64,000 nucleotides of DNA. It comes from Lutibacter sp. (GTDB lineage Bacteria > Bacteroidota > Bacteroidia > Flavobacteriales > Flavobacteriaceae). The translations under genes were made by a program, and so were the position numbers. Location of the stretch: assembly GCF_021647475.1 (NCBI RefSeq), contig NZ_JAKIUR010000009.1, forward strand, positions 1 to 64,000, given 5' to 3'. Shown here piece by piece: positions 34,077 through 43,695 of this stretch. Under the pieces are notes generated by a model that was given only the letters and a program-made list of their open reading frames with translations, did no database searches and was not told the origin of the DNA. Each line of letters starts with the position of its first letter. Position 1 is the stretch's first letter.

Positions 34077-35411
34077 TTAAACAAAAGATGGAGTTTTAAT
34101 CCAATTAAAACGTACTATGCCGTCATCATCAATATGAGTTAGCTTAATTTTATGTAGCGTATTTACCAATTCTGGATTCCAAGGTGCTTTAACTTTTACG
34201 TAATTTTCTGTAAATCCTTGAATAAATCCATTTTTATTATCACTTTCAAATAAAACCGTAAGCTCATTATTCAGCTGACTTTCATAGAAAGCTCTTCGTT
34301 TTTTTACAGATAAACCACGTAACATTTTACTTCTTTTATGGCGAATTTCTAGCGGAACAACTTCATCCATAGTAATTGCTTCAGTATTTGGTCTTTCTGA
34401 ATAGGTAAAAACGTGCAGATAAGAAATATTTAATTCATTTAAATAATTGTAAGTTTCTAAAAAAAGTTCATCAGTTTCCCCAGGAAAACCAACAATTACA
34501 TCAACTCCAATACAAGCATTTGGCATTAATTTTTTAATAGATTGTACTCTGTTGGTGTAGGTTTCACGTAAATACCTGCGTTTCATTAATTTAAGCAATT
34601 TATTACTTCCGCTTTGTAAAGGAATATGAAAATGAGGTACAAAACTATTTGAACTTGCTACAAATTCAATGGTTTTATTAGTTAGTAAATTGGGTTCAAT
34701 AGATGAAATTCGTAGCCTATGAATGCCTGCAACTTTATCTAAGGCTTGCACTAATTCAAAAAAAGTATGTTCGTGTTTTTTATCTCCAAATTCTCCTTTA
34801 CCATAATCGCCAATATTAACTCCCGTTAACACAATTTCCTTAATTCCTTTTTCAGAAATATCTTTTGCATTTTGTAATACATTTTCTAAAGTATCACTTC
34901 TTGAAATTCCACGAGCTAATGGAATGGTACAATACGTACATTTATAATCGCAACCATCTTGAACTTTTAAGAAAGCACGAGTTCTATCACCAAAAGAATA
35001 AGAACTTTCGTAGAAATTGGCTTCTTCAATTTCACAGGAATGTATTTCACCTAAATCATTTTTTGATAAATCATTAATATAATCGGTAACTTTAAATTTT
35101 TCGGTAGCACCAAGCACTAAATCGACACCATCAACTGCGGCTAATGCTGACGGTTTTAACTGAGCATAGCAACCAATGGCAATTAAAAAAGCGTTTTCAT
35201 TTTGTTTTAAAGCTGATTTAACAATGGTTTTAAAACGTTTATCAGCATTATCGGTTACAGAACATGTATTAATTACGTAAATATCTGCTTTTTCGCTAAA
35301 ATCCACTCGTTCAAATCCTTCACTTTGAAAATTTCTAGCAATGGTAGAGGTTTCCGAAAAATTTAATTTACATCCTAAGGTGTAAAATGCCACTTTTTTT
35401 TGTGCGTTCAT
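34077..35411 (-). CDS. mtaB: tRNA (t6A37) methylthiotransferase MtaB
   Basis: A 444-residue radical-SAM enzyme that converts t6A37 to ms2t6A37 in ANN-decoding tRNAs. The N-terminal UPF0004 domain has conserved Cys in TLGCKLNFSE, NTCSVTDNAD and IGCYAQ. The radical-SAM cluster motif is GCDYKCTYCTIP (CxxxCxxC, near residue 150). The C-terminal TRAM domain ends the protein. NLF-rather-than-NxxE features (GCKLNFSET, not GCQMN) favour MtaB over MiaB or RimO. It is divergent from the peptide-binding lipoprotein gene; a TACTTTTG element (35432-35439, minus strand) precedes it. Confidence 0.94.
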   Translation of the reverse strand: MNAQKKVAFYTLGCKLNFSETSTIARNFQSEGFERVDFSEKADIYVINTCSVTDNADKRFKTIVKSALKQNENAFLIAIGCYAQLKPSALAAVDGVDLVLGATEKFKVTDYINDLSKNDLGEIHSCEIEEANFYESSYSFGDRTRAFLKVQDGCDYKCTYCTIPLARGISRSDTLENVLQNAKDISEKGIKEIVLTGVNIGDYGKGEFGDKKHEHTFFELVQALDKVAGIHRLRISSIEPNLLTNKTIEFVASSNSFVPHFHIPLQSGSNKLLKLMKRRYLRETYTNRVQSIKKLMPNACIGVDVIVGFPGETDELFLETYNYLNELNISYLHVFTYSERPNTEAITMDEVVPLEIRHKRSKMLRGLSVKKRRAFYESQLNNELTVLFESDNKNGFIQGFTENYVKVKAPWNPELVNTLHKIKLTHIDDDGIVRFNWIKTPSFV

Positions 35412-35459
35412 TCTTGTACATTTATCGGGTGCAAAAGTACAGAATTTTATTTTTATAAT

Positions 35460-35561
35460 ATGATTTCAAAAACGCCAAAACTACCTTATTATGCCGTTAT
35501 TTTTACTTCAATAAAAAATAAAGAAGATAAAAACTATAATTTAATGTCTAAAAAGATGATT
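35460..35561 (+). pseudogene. Remnant of an antibiotic-biosynthesis-monooxygenase-like gene (N-terminal 34 codons)
   Basis: The ATG at 35460 opens a frame reading MISKTPKLPYYAVIFTSI followed by about 16 more residues up to MSKKMI. This matches the conserved start of a family of small ABM-domain proteins of about 100 residues (MIAxTPKPPYYAVIFTS...MxxKM). The rest of that domain is absent; the frame runs straight into the lipoprotein signal of the next gene. A deletion apparently removed the body of the monooxygenase gene. The family match is from memory of the consensus and should be checked. Confidence 0.6.
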
Positions 35562-37166
35562 ATGAGATTGAAAAATAGCAGTATTTTTTTTGTATTAATG
35601 TTGCTTTTGATTTCTTGTAATTCAAATCAGAAAAAGCAGAATGATAATTTAGTTTTTAGATACAATGAGCATGCAAATGTTTCATCTTTAGATCCTGCTT
35701 TTGCTAAGAATCAAGCAAATATTTGGGCGGTAAATCAATTGTTTAGCGGATTGGTTCAATTGGATGACAGCTTGCATGTACAACCAGATATAGCTAAAAA
35801 ATGGACTATTTCAGGCGATGGAAAAACCTATATTTTTACCTTAAGAAATGATGTTAAATTTCATAAAGATATTTTGTTTGGAAAAGATAGTACCAGAATT
35901 GTAAAAGCACAAGATTTTAAATATAGTTTTAATAGATTATTGGATGCAAAAGTTGCTTCACCAGGAAAATGGGTGTTGAAAAATGTGGCAAGTTTTAAAG
36001 CTGAAAATGATTCTACTTTTAGCATACAGCTAAAAAAAGAATTTCCGCCTTTTTTGGGTTTGCTTTCTATGAAATACTGTTCCGTTGTACCCAAAGAAAT
36101 TGTAGATTATTATGGAACGGATTTTCGTTCACATCCAATTGGTACAGGTCCTTTTAAATTTAAATTATGGGTGGAAAATACCAAATTAGTGTTGCGAAAA
36201 AATAAAAACTATTATGAAAAAGAAAACAATGTGCAATTACCTTATTTAGAAGCTATTGCAATTACTTTTTTGCCAGACAAACAAAGTGAATTTTTACAAT
36301 TTATTCAAGGAAATCTAGATTTTTTAAATAGTATTGATCCATCGTATAAAGATGATATTTTAACCGATAATGGATTGTTAAAACAGAAATATGTTAATAC
36401 GGTAAATATGGTTAAAGGTGCTTATTTAAATACTGAATATTTAGGATTTTTAATGGATAAAAAGGAATCTGTAACTAACTCAGAATTAATTAGAAAAGCT
36501 ATTAATTATGGATTTGATAGAGTTAAAATGATTAAATTTCTAAGAAACGGAATTGGAATGCCGGCTGTTAATGGTTTTATTCCTAAGGGTTTGCCATCAT
36601 TTAATGATGCTAAAGGATATACTTATCAACCTGAAAAAGCAAAGGCATTAATTGAAAACTATAAATTAAATTCAGGAAATAATTATCCTAAAATTACCAT
36701 AACCACTAATAGCCAATATGTAGATTTATGTGAATATATTCAACGTGAATTACAGAATATTGGATTAGAAGTTGCTATTGATGTGGTTCCACCTTCAACA
36801 TTAAGGCAAAGTAAAGCAAATGGTAAATTAAGTGTTTTTAGAGCGAGTTGGATTGCCGATTATCCTGATGCTGAAAATTATTTATCGCTTTTTTATAGTA
36901 AAAATTTTGCACCTAACGGTCCAAATTATACGCATTTTAAAAATGCCGAATTTGATGAAATGTTTGAAAAATCTTTTACAATTACTAACAGACAAGAACG
37001 AAATAAAATTTATCAACAAATGGATAGCTTGGTTATTGCAAAAGCTCCTGTTGTTCCTCTTTATTATGATGAAGTAATACGATTTGCTCAAAAAAATGTG
37101 ATAGGACTAGGAATTAATCCTATTAATTTATTGAACTTGAAAAGAGTTAGGAAAGTAGCCAATTAA
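35562..37166 (+). CDS. ABC transporter substrate-binding lipoprotein, peptide type (SBP_bac_5)
   Basis: A 534-residue solute-binding protein of the OppA/DppA cluster. With start ATG 35562 it begins MRLKNSSIFFVLMLLLISC, a textbook lipoprotein signal. Family motifs follow: SLDPAFAKNQANIWAVNQLFSGLVQ, WTISGDGKTYIFTLRNDVKFH and HPIGTGPFKF; the end (APVVPLYYDEVIRFA) is also typical. The frame is open 54 further codons upstream to 35400, but those belong to the mtaB overlap and a monooxygenase remnant. If translation began at 35460, the signal would be buried. No permease or ATPase genes are nearby. Confidence 0.88.
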   Translation: MRLKNSSIFFVLMLLLISCNSNQKKQNDNLVFRYNEHANVSSLDPAFAKNQANIWAVNQLFSGLVQLDDSLHVQPDIAKKWTISGDGKTYIFTLRNDVKFHKDILFGKDSTRIVKAQDFKYSFNRLLDAKVASPGKWVLKNVASFKAENDSTFSIQLKKEFPPFLGLLSMKYCSVVPKEIVDYYGTDFRSHPIGTGPFKFKLWVENTKLVLRKNKNYYEKENNVQLPYLEAIAITFLPDKQSEFLQFIQGNLDFLNSIDPSYKDDILTDNGLLKQKYVNTVNMVKGAYLNTEYLGFLMDKKESVTNSELIRKAINYGFDRVKMIKFLRNGIGMPAVNGFIPKGLPSFNDAKGYTYQPEKAKALIENYKLNSGNNYPKITITTNSQYVDLCEYIQRELQNIGLEVAIDVVPPSTLRQSKANGKLSVFRASWIADYPDAENYLSLFYSKNFAPNGPNYTHFKNAEFDEMFEKSFTITNRQERNKIYQQMDSLVIAKAPVVPLYYDEVIRFAQKNVIGLGINPINLLNLKRVRKVAN

Positions 37167-37218
37167 ATAGTTTACTTAAGAATTTTACGTTTGTAAATTT
37201 AAGAAAATTAGAATGCTA

Positions 37219-39096
37219 TTATAATGATATTTGAGAACCAATTTCTAAAACATTTCCTTTTGGTAAATTAAAATATTTTGTAGCTAAAACTGAATTTTTT
37301 GAAAGGAAAGAAAATAGAGATTCTCGCCAAATTGGCATTGCTTTGTTTTCTTGCAAAATAAAAGTTTCTCTTCCTAAAATATAGGTTGTATTTTCTTTTG
37401 TAATAGAAATCCCTTCACTTTTAAGCAATTCAAGTGCTTTAGGAATATTTTTATAATCCATAAAACCATAATTAATAATGGCTTTGTATATTTCATCAGA
37501 CATTTTTTCAAACGTTAAACGATCTACTTTTTTTACATGTGGTACTTTTTTAAATACAACGGAAAGAATAATTACTTGTTGATGAAGAATTTTATTATGT
37601 TTTAAATTAAGGATTAGAGCTGCTGGTGTATAATTGATATCACTTACAAAATAGATGGCAACACCCGGAACACGTTGAGGTGGATTTTGATTTACTGATT
37701 TAATAAAATTGCTTAACAAACCATTAGTTCTTATACTTTGTTTGTGTAAAATTTCTCTTCCTTTATGCCAAGTGGTCATCACTAAATAAATACAACTAGC
37801 AATAACTAATGGAACCCATCCGCCAGATGGAATTTTAGTGTAATTTGCAGTCATAAATGCAACATCAACACAAAGTAAAAGTATGGTTATTGTAATTGAA
37901 ACTGAAAGTTTCCATTTCCACAAATCTTTCATAGCAAAAAATGTGAGTATTGTTGTTATTACCATTGTAGTTGATACTGCTACACCATAAGCAGAAGCCA
38001 AATTAGCAGATGTTTTAAATAATAAAACTAAACTAATTGTACCAATAAATAATATCCAATTTATTTGTGGAATATAAATTTGACCACGTTCATCTTTTGA
38101 AGTATGAGTAATTTTTACTCTAGGAAAATAGCCTAATTGCAATGCTTGAAAGGTTAAACTAAAAGCTCCTGAAATTACGGCTTGTGATGCAATTACTGTT
38201 GCAATAGTTGCCATAAAAACTAGAGGATATATAGCCCAAGTTGGAGCCAAGTGATAAAATGGATTTGCAACTAAAGAAGGGTTTTTAAGTAATAAAGCTC
38301 CTTGTCCAAAATAATTCAAAATTAAAGAAGGAAATACAATAAAAAACCACGCTAATTTAATAGGTTTTCTTCCAAAGTGTCCAATATCAGCATATAATGC
38401 TTCACCTCCAGTAACTACTAAAAAAATAGCACCTAATATAAAAATACCATGCCAATGATGGATTGTGAAAAATTTATAGGCCCAATAAGGATTAGCAGCT
38501 TTTAAAATTACTGGGTAGTTTATAATAGCATTTAACCCAAGTATGGCAATAATTACAAACCATATTAAAATTAGAGGGCCAAAGATAAACCCAACTTTTT
38601 TAGTTCCAAATTTTTGAAAAAAGAACAAGCCAAACAGGATAGCAATGGTAATGGGAATAACATAAGATTGAAAATTACTTGTGGCTACATTTACTCCTTC
38701 AATTGCACTTAACACAGAAATAGCGGGAGTTATCATACCATCACCATATAATAATGTTGCTCCAAATAAGCCCATAAATGTTATTATTACAATCTTTAGT
38801 TTTTTATTTTTTTTAGGAAGTACTAAATACATAAGAGCCAAAATGCCACCTTCACCTTCATTATCAGCTCTAAACACAAGAGTTAAATATTTTAAACTTA
38901 TAACAATAATTAAAGCGTAAAAGATTAAAGAAATAACTCCAAAAATATTATCATTAGAAATAGGGACGCTAAAATCTCCATAAAAACACTCTCTAACTGC
39001 ATATAAAGGGCTTGTTCCAATATCTCCAAATACAATTCCTAATGCTGTTAAAGTTACTAATCCTAGTTTATTTTTATCTTTTTTTGTGCTATTCAT
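37219..39096 (-). CDS. kup: KUP-type potassium uptake transporter
   Basis: A 625-residue K+ transporter with about 12 TM helices and a cytosolic C-terminal domain of about 150 residues. Family signatures are GIVFGDIGTSPLYAVRECF at the N-terminus, ADNEGEGGILALMYLV, YGDGMITPAISVLSAIEG, and the conserved GGEALYADIGHFG. Length agrees with E. coli Kup (622). It stands alone, and the 860 bp upstream carry repeats and a gene remnant; no recognisable c-di-AMP riboswitch was seen there. Confidence 0.95.
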   Translation of the reverse strand: MNSTKKDKNKLGLVTLTALGIVFGDIGTSPLYAVRECFYGDFSVPISNDNIFGVISLIFYALIIVISLKYLTLVFRADNEGEGGILALMYLVLPKKNKKLKIVIITFMGLFGATLLYGDGMITPAISVLSAIEGVNVATSNFQSYVIPITIAILFGLFFFQKFGTKKVGFIFGPLILIWFVIIAILGLNAIINYPVILKAANPYWAYKFFTIHHWHGIFILGAIFLVVTGGEALYADIGHFGRKPIKLAWFFIVFPSLILNYFGQGALLLKNPSLVANPFYHLAPTWAIYPLVFMATIATVIASQAVISGAFSLTFQALQLGYFPRVKITHTSKDERGQIYIPQINWILFIGTISLVLLFKTSANLASAYGVAVSTTMVITTILTFFAMKDLWKWKLSVSITITILLLCVDVAFMTANYTKIPSGGWVPLVIASCIYLVMTTWHKGREILHKQSIRTNGLLSNFIKSVNQNPPQRVPGVAIYFVSDINYTPAALILNLKHNKILHQQVIILSVVFKKVPHVKKVDRLTFEKMSDEIYKAIINYGFMDYKNIPKALELLKSEGISITKENTTYILGRETFILQENKAMPIWRESLFSFLSKNSVLATKYFNLPKGNVLEIGSQISL

Positions 39097-39167
39097 CTAA
39101 TAGAAGTAATTTATAACTTTTGTTAATATCTAAATTGTGTGTCCATAATTAGTAATAATAAAAAACA

Positions 39168-39290
39168 CCGTCATGCTGAACTCGTTTCAGCATCTCATTT
39201 TCGTCTGATAATCAATGTTTTATTGAATATGACACTGAGATAAGCCCGCCTGCTGCTGGCAGATTCAGGGCGACGGACGTTATGTAAGAT
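39168..39290. repeat. Intergenic dispersed repeat (GTCATGCTGAACTCGTTTCAGCATCTC type)
   Basis: The segment GTCATGCTGAACTCG-TTTCAGCATCTC (39172-39198) is an imperfect hairpin, with CCGCCTGCTGCTGGCAG nearby (39247-39263). Related palindromes occur at 53522-53610 and 58940-58975. The stretch 39300-39555 beyond it is AT-rich with a small CTTCTctaacAGAAG hairpin and nothing I can call. Confidence 0.5.
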
Positions 39291-39559
39291 TACGGACAAT
39301 CAGAATCTAAATAAACTAAAGTTTAATAAAACAATACAAAATTACATGATTTTTTGTTCTTTACTTCTCTAACAGAAGTATAAAACTATTATAAAAATTG
39401 TAGCAATTCAAAATGAAGGATTTTAAAACTGTAAATAAACTGTATTTATGTGAATAGTAATTTAGTTTTTACATTTATGCATAAAGAATAATTATTAAAC
39501 GATGCTTTTTAAAGCGATAAATAGGGAAGGACTTAATAATTTTTTGATGTATAATTTTA

Positions 39560-39838
39560 TTAAAAATCAATATGATTTAATAATTCAATTTCAAGCCCCA
39601 GCCAATTTAATGCATTTTCTTTAGTAGAGAATATTTCAACAATTTGAGATCTGTTTTTTTGAAGCATTTTATACATGGTTGTAGAAACAACCTGGTTTGG
39701 AGTGTTGGTAACAACTGCACTAAGTCTTGATCCTAAACTTACTAAGTTAGCATCTATAAATTTTATATAAGTAGTAATATCATCTTCTGTAATTTTAAAA
39801 TTAACTTGATTAAAATCTATATAAAATTTATAATTAGG
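39560..39838 (-). pseudogene. 5'-truncated remnant of a STAS/SpoIIAA-like protein gene
   Basis: The minus strand from 39838 to the TAA at 39560-39562 has an open frame of 92 codons (NYKFYIDFNQVNFKITEDD ... SRLSAVVTNTPNQVVSTTM ... QIVEIFSTKENALNWLGLEI). The alternating helix-strand pattern and TNTPNQVV core resemble short STAS/SpoIIAA-like proteins of Bacteroidota. There is no ATG, GTG or TTG in frame at the beginning; the upstream part is replaced by the repeat at 39838-39951. I infer that the repeat insertion or a linked deletion removed the N-terminus. Confidence 0.6.
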
Positions 39839-39951
39839 TCCGTTGTGTATTATGATAAAATTTCTATTCTCGATACTAATTTTCCTCCTTATCAGGATTA
39901 AAATTCACTCGAATTGACGAAATTTTATCATAATGCACAACGGGTTATTAA
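39838..39951. repeat. MITE-like element with 24-bp inverted ends (GTTGTGCATTATGATAAAATTT)
   Basis: The left end (CCGTTGTGTATTATGATAAA) and right end (TTTATCATAATGCACAACGG) are inverted copies over about 24 bp, enclosing some 66 bp. Its minus-strand sequence aligns with the first 80 bp of the element at 25578, including CGTCAATT, CCT...AGG and GTATCGAGAATAG. No target duplication is obvious. It truncates the STAS-like remnant and lies just before the end of yidC. Confidence 0.72.
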
Positions 39952-39961
39952 TACTACTATT

Positions 39962-41854
39962 TTATTTCTTCTTTTGCTTAGTTTGTTGATCTTGTGCTTG
40001 CTTCATTGCCTGATTTAAACGTTGTCTAAACTTGCCTTCTTTTTTAGGTTTCTTTTTATTTTCTTGAATTTGAGCATGAATTTTATCTTCATCAATAATG
40101 TAATTTTTAATAATTAACATAATTGATACTGTAAGTAAATTTGACACAAAATAATACAAACTTAAACTACTTGCATACATATTAAAGAAAACCAACATCA
40201 TTAATGGTGAAAAATACATCATCATTTTCATCATTTTTTGCATATCAGGCATTCCTTCTTGTGCAGGTGCTTGCATATTCATTTGTTGACTTTGACTCAT
40301 TCTCATATAAAAGAAAATGGCAATAGAGGCTAGTATTGGAAATAAACTAATATGATCTCCATATAACGGAATTTTAAATGGTAATTGGTAAACGGAATCA
40401 TAAGCAGATAAATCTGTCGCCCATAAAAAACTTTTTTGACGCAAATCAAAATTAGATGGAAAAAATCTAAATAAAGCAAAGAAAACAGGCATTTGTAACA
40501 ATGCTGGAATACAACCTGCCAATGGACTAACACCAGCTTTACGTTGTAAAGCCATAGTTTCTTGTTGGCGTTTCATTGCATTTGGTTTTCCAGGATATTT
40601 TTTATTTAATTCATCCATTTCAGGTTTTAACACCTTCATTTTAGCACTAGATAAATAGGATTTATATACTAACGGCGACATAAAAATCCGTACTATTATA
40701 GTCATTAAAATAATAATAAGTCCGTAGCTACCAATAAAACCTTCTAAAAAGCCAAAGACCGGGACAAAAATTAATCGGTTTATATAGCCGAAAATTCCCC
40801 AACCTAAATTTACAATCTCTTTAATATTTCTTTTGTATTTAGAAAGAATTTTATAATCGGTTGGACCGATATACCATTTCATATTGTAATTTAATTCTCC
40901 ATTTGTTAATACAAGTGGCGTTTTTAAATTAAAAGATTTAGTGAATACGGTATCTTTTGCTTCGTCTTTCATAAGATTTTTTGATGAAAGTTTTGCGTTG
41001 TTAAATCCTTCTTTAGATATTAAAATGGAAGAGAAAAACTGCTGTTTAAAAGCTACCCAATTTACATCATTTACTGTAGCATCATCATCTCTACCTATTG
41101 ATAAAGATTCAATTTTATCATCATCTTTTTCATAATATAATTCGGTATGTTGATCTTCGTATTTTATACTTTTTTCATGTCTATATCCTTTTAAATACCA
41201 ATCTAAAGTTATTGGAGCTGTAGTATTTAATGAGGAATTTAATCCTTGAGAATGAATAGAAAAATCAACCATATACTTGCCTGGTTTAATTTCATATCTA
41301 TATTCCAAATATTTATTTTCCGATACTTTCAACTTCATAGAAAGCACCTGATTTTCACCATCTGTAGTTAAGGTTGGTTGAAAATATAAATCTTTGGTAT
41401 TTAAAATTCGGTTATCTGAAGTTCCAAAATTTATATTAAATGAAGCATTTTTATTTTTGACTAAATATAGTGGTAAAGAATCATAGGTTACATATTTTTT
41501 AATAAGTGCTTCTTTAATATAACCACCTTTATTTGCGATAACTAATTTTAAAACTTTATTTTCTATAACAGTTTCAGCATTTGTTGCAGATGGCAAAGAA
41601 GCAGAATATGCAAAGTTACCTAACGCATTTTGTGCATCTTTTAAAGAAAGAGAATCGTTTGCAACTTCTGTTACGGTTGTTATTTCTTTAGTTTTATGTT
41701 GTTCAGCTATAGAATCTTTTTGAACCTGTTCTGTTTCAGCTTTGGCTTTTAACTCTTCGGGTGTAGGTTGGTTGCTATACATCCACCATAGCATAATGGC
41801 ACCAATTAAAGCAAATCCTATTATCGAATTTAAATCAAATTTTTTTTCTTCCAT
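39962..41854 (-). CDS. yidC: Membrane protein insertase YidC
   Basis: A 630-residue insertase that places proteins in the inner membrane, alone or with SecYEG. It has the N-terminal TM (IIGFALIGAIMLWWMYS), a large periplasmic domain (about 60-350), and the 60KD_IMP core with five TM helices: GSYGLIIILMTIIVRIFMSPLVYKSY carries the conserved substrate-groove Arg, and PLAGCIPALLQMPVFFALFRFF follows. A Lys-rich tail completes it. An AT-rich -7-like TACTTTTG lies upstream (minus strand, near 41915). It is downstream of pyrG with a 116-bp gap. Confidence 0.95.
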   Translation of the reverse strand: MEEKKFDLNSIIGFALIGAIMLWWMYSNQPTPEELKAKAETEQVQKDSIAEQHKTKEITTVTEVANDSLSLKDAQNALGNFAYSASLPSATNAETVIENKVLKLVIANKGGYIKEALIKKYVTYDSLPLYLVKNKNASFNINFGTSDNRILNTKDLYFQPTLTTDGENQVLSMKLKVSENKYLEYRYEIKPGKYMVDFSIHSQGLNSSLNTTAPITLDWYLKGYRHEKSIKYEDQHTELYYEKDDDKIESLSIGRDDDATVNDVNWVAFKQQFFSSILISKEGFNNAKLSSKNLMKDEAKDTVFTKSFNLKTPLVLTNGELNYNMKWYIGPTDYKILSKYKRNIKEIVNLGWGIFGYINRLIFVPVFGFLEGFIGSYGLIIILMTIIVRIFMSPLVYKSYLSSAKMKVLKPEMDELNKKYPGKPNAMKRQQETMALQRKAGVSPLAGCIPALLQMPVFFALFRFFPSNFDLRQKSFLWATDLSAYDSVYQLPFKIPLYGDHISLFPILASIAIFFYMRMSQSQQMNMQAPAQEGMPDMQKMMKMMMYFSPLMMLVFFNMYASSLSLYYFVSNLLTVSIMLIIKNYIIDEDKIHAQIQENKKKPKKEGKFRQRLNQAMKQAQDQQTKQKKK

Positions 41855-41970
41855 GATATATTTAAAATGTCAATTTGTCACTTCCTTTCTGAAAATTATT
41901 TAAAAAGTTCGACAAAAGTACTAAAATCAATGAGATGTTTAGTTAATATTATGAGTTAATTAATAAGTTC

Positions 41971-43587
41971 TTATTTGTTCAAATAGTGTTTTAAACCAGC
42001 TTTTACAAAATCAACAAACAATGGATGCGGGTTTAGAACGGTACTTTTATACTCTGGATGATACTGAACTCCAACAAACCAAGGATGTGAAGGAATTTCA
42101 ATTACTTCAACCAAATTGGTTTTTAAGTTTTTTCCTGTGGCAATCATCCCAGCTTTTTCAAAATCGTTTAAATAAATATTATTAAATTCATATCGATGTC
42201 TATGGCGTTCACTTATATTTTTAGTTTTATAGATTTTCGCAACTTTACTGTTCTCTGATAATTTACAATCCCAAGCTCCTAAACGCATAGTGCCACCGTA
42301 ATTAGTTATGTTTTTTTGTTCTTCCATAATAGCTATTACAGGAGATTTTGTATTAGGATTCATCTCGGTTGAATTGGCATCTTTTAATTCTAAAACATTT
42401 CTGGCAAATTCTATAACTGCCATTTGCATTCCTAAACAAATTCCGAAAAAAGGGATGTTATTTTCACGAGCATATTTAACAGCTTCAATTTTACCTTCAA
42501 TACCACGATTTCCAAAGCCCGGAGCTACTAATATGCCATTTAAGTTTTTTAATTTTTCAGGAATATTTTTTACGGTTAAATCTTCAGAATGAATCCAATG
42601 AATATTAACACTTACTTTGTTTTTTGCACCTGCATGTATAAATGCCTCTGAAATAGATTTGTATGCGTCGTGTAATTCTACATACTTACCAACTAATCCA
42701 ATTTCAATAGTGTGTTTTGGATTTTTAAAATTAGTTAAAAACTGATTCCATGATTTTAATGCTGGTTGTTTTTTATGTGCTAATTTCAATTTTTTTAATA
42801 CTGCAGTATCTAAACCTTCAGCAAGCATTAAATTTGGGACATCATAAATAGTTTCTGCATCAATAGATTCAATAACATTCTCTTTTTTAACGTTGCAAAA
42901 TAATGCTAATTTTTGTTTAATAGTATCTGAAATTTTATGTTCTGTTCTGCAAACTAAAATATTTGGCATTACACCACTCTGCATTAACATTTTAACGGAG
43001 TGTTGGGTTGGTTTTGTTTTTAATTCGCCTGCAGCAGCTAAATATGGAATTAATGTTAAATGAATTACCATAGCATTTTCATCTCCTAATTCCCATAATA
43101 ATTGACGAACAGATTCTACATAAGGTAAAGATTCTATATCGCCAACAGTTCCTCCAATTTCAGTAATTATAATGTCAAATTTTCCAGTTTTCCCTAAAAT
43201 TTGAATACGACGTTTTATTTCATCAGTAATATGAGGAATTACTTGAACTGTTTTTCCTAAAAATTCACCTTTACGTTCTTTATCAATTACAGATTGATAA
43301 ATTCTTCCTGTGGTAACATTATTAGCTTGTGAAGTGGGAATATTTAAAAACCGTTCATAATGACCTAAGTCTAAATCAGTTTCAGCACCATCATCAGTAA
43401 CATAGCATTCCCCATGTTCATAAGGATTTAAAGTTCCTGGATCAATATTAATGTATGGATCTAATTTTTGAATAGTTACAGAATAACCTCGTTCTTGTAA
43501 TAATTTTGCCAAGGATGCAGCAATTATACCTTTTCCAAGAGAGGATGTTACGCCTCCTGTTACAAAAACGTATTTAGTGTTTTTCAT
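41971..43587 (-). CDS. pyrG: CTP synthase
   Basis: A 538-residue enzyme that aminates UTP to CTP. The synthetase domain begins KYVFVTGGVTSSLGKGI and contains the CDPYINIDPGTLNPYEHGE-type segment (here KLDPYINIDPGTMNP variant with L) and EIGGTVGDIES. The C-terminal class I glutaminase domain has the nucleophile Cys in FFGICLGMQMA (near residue 381) and the His/Glu pair in QYHPEYKS. Length is typical (about 540). A TTG-N19-TACTTTTG promoter lies just upstream. Confidence 0.97.
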   Translation of the reverse strand: MKNTKYVFVTGGVTSSLGKGIIAASLAKLLQERGYSVTIQKLDPYINIDPGTLNPYEHGECYVTDDGAETDLDLGHYERFLNIPTSQANNVTTGRIYQSVIDKERKGEFLGKTVQVIPHITDEIKRRIQILGKTGKFDIIITEIGGTVGDIESLPYVESVRQLLWELGDENAMVIHLTLIPYLAAAGELKTKPTQHSVKMLMQSGVMPNILVCRTEHKISDTIKQKLALFCNVKKENVIESIDAETIYDVPNLMLAEGLDTAVLKKLKLAHKKQPALKSWNQFLTNFKNPKHTIEIGLVGKYVELHDAYKSISEAFIHAGAKNKVSVNIHWIHSEDLTVKNIPEKLKNLNGILVAPGFGNRGIEGKIEAVKYARENNIPFFGICLGMQMAVIEFARNVLELKDANSTEMNPNTKSPVIAIMEEQKNITNYGGTMRLGAWDCKLSENSKVAKIYKTKNISERHRHRYEFNNIYLNDFEKAGMIATGKNLKTNLVEVIEIPSHPWFVGVQYHPEYKSTVLNPHPLFVDFVKAGLKHYLNK

Positions 43588-43603
43588 TGTTATTAGGTTT
43601 GGG

Positions 43604-43633
43604 CAAAAGTACTAACTCTATTTTAGTTAGCAA
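43604..43633 (-). promoter_or_regulatory. pyrG promoter (TTG-N19-TACTTTTG)
   Basis: On the minus strand, TTG (43631-43633) and TACTTTTG (43604-43611) are separated by 19 bp, which is the Bacteroidota -33/-7 arrangement. The -7 element ends 17 bp before the start codon. Confidence 0.7.
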
Positions 43634-43636
43634 AAG

Positions 43637-43672
43637 AGAAACCTTCAAAATTTTTAAATTTTGAAGGTTTCT
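43637..43672 (-). terminator. Intrinsic terminator between the SDR gene and pyrG
   Basis: A perfect 17-bp inverted repeat (43637-43653 with 43656-43672) with a TT loop. It follows the SDR gene on the minus strand and lies directly before the pyrG promoter, insulating the two units. Confidence 0.8.
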
Positions 43673-43695
43673 AATTATTTAGGTGAGTAATTAAA

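Noticed and set aside
37219..39560. c-di-AMP (ydaO-type) riboswitch upstream of kup
   Set aside because: No recognisable conserved core or hairpin arrangement was found in the AT-rich upstream region.
296..39951. Short repeats sharing GTTGTGCATTATGATAAAATTT considered as a CRISPR array
   Set aside because: The copies are tens of kilobases apart with variable interiors and inverted ends, not regularly spaced direct repeats, and no cas genes occur in the window.
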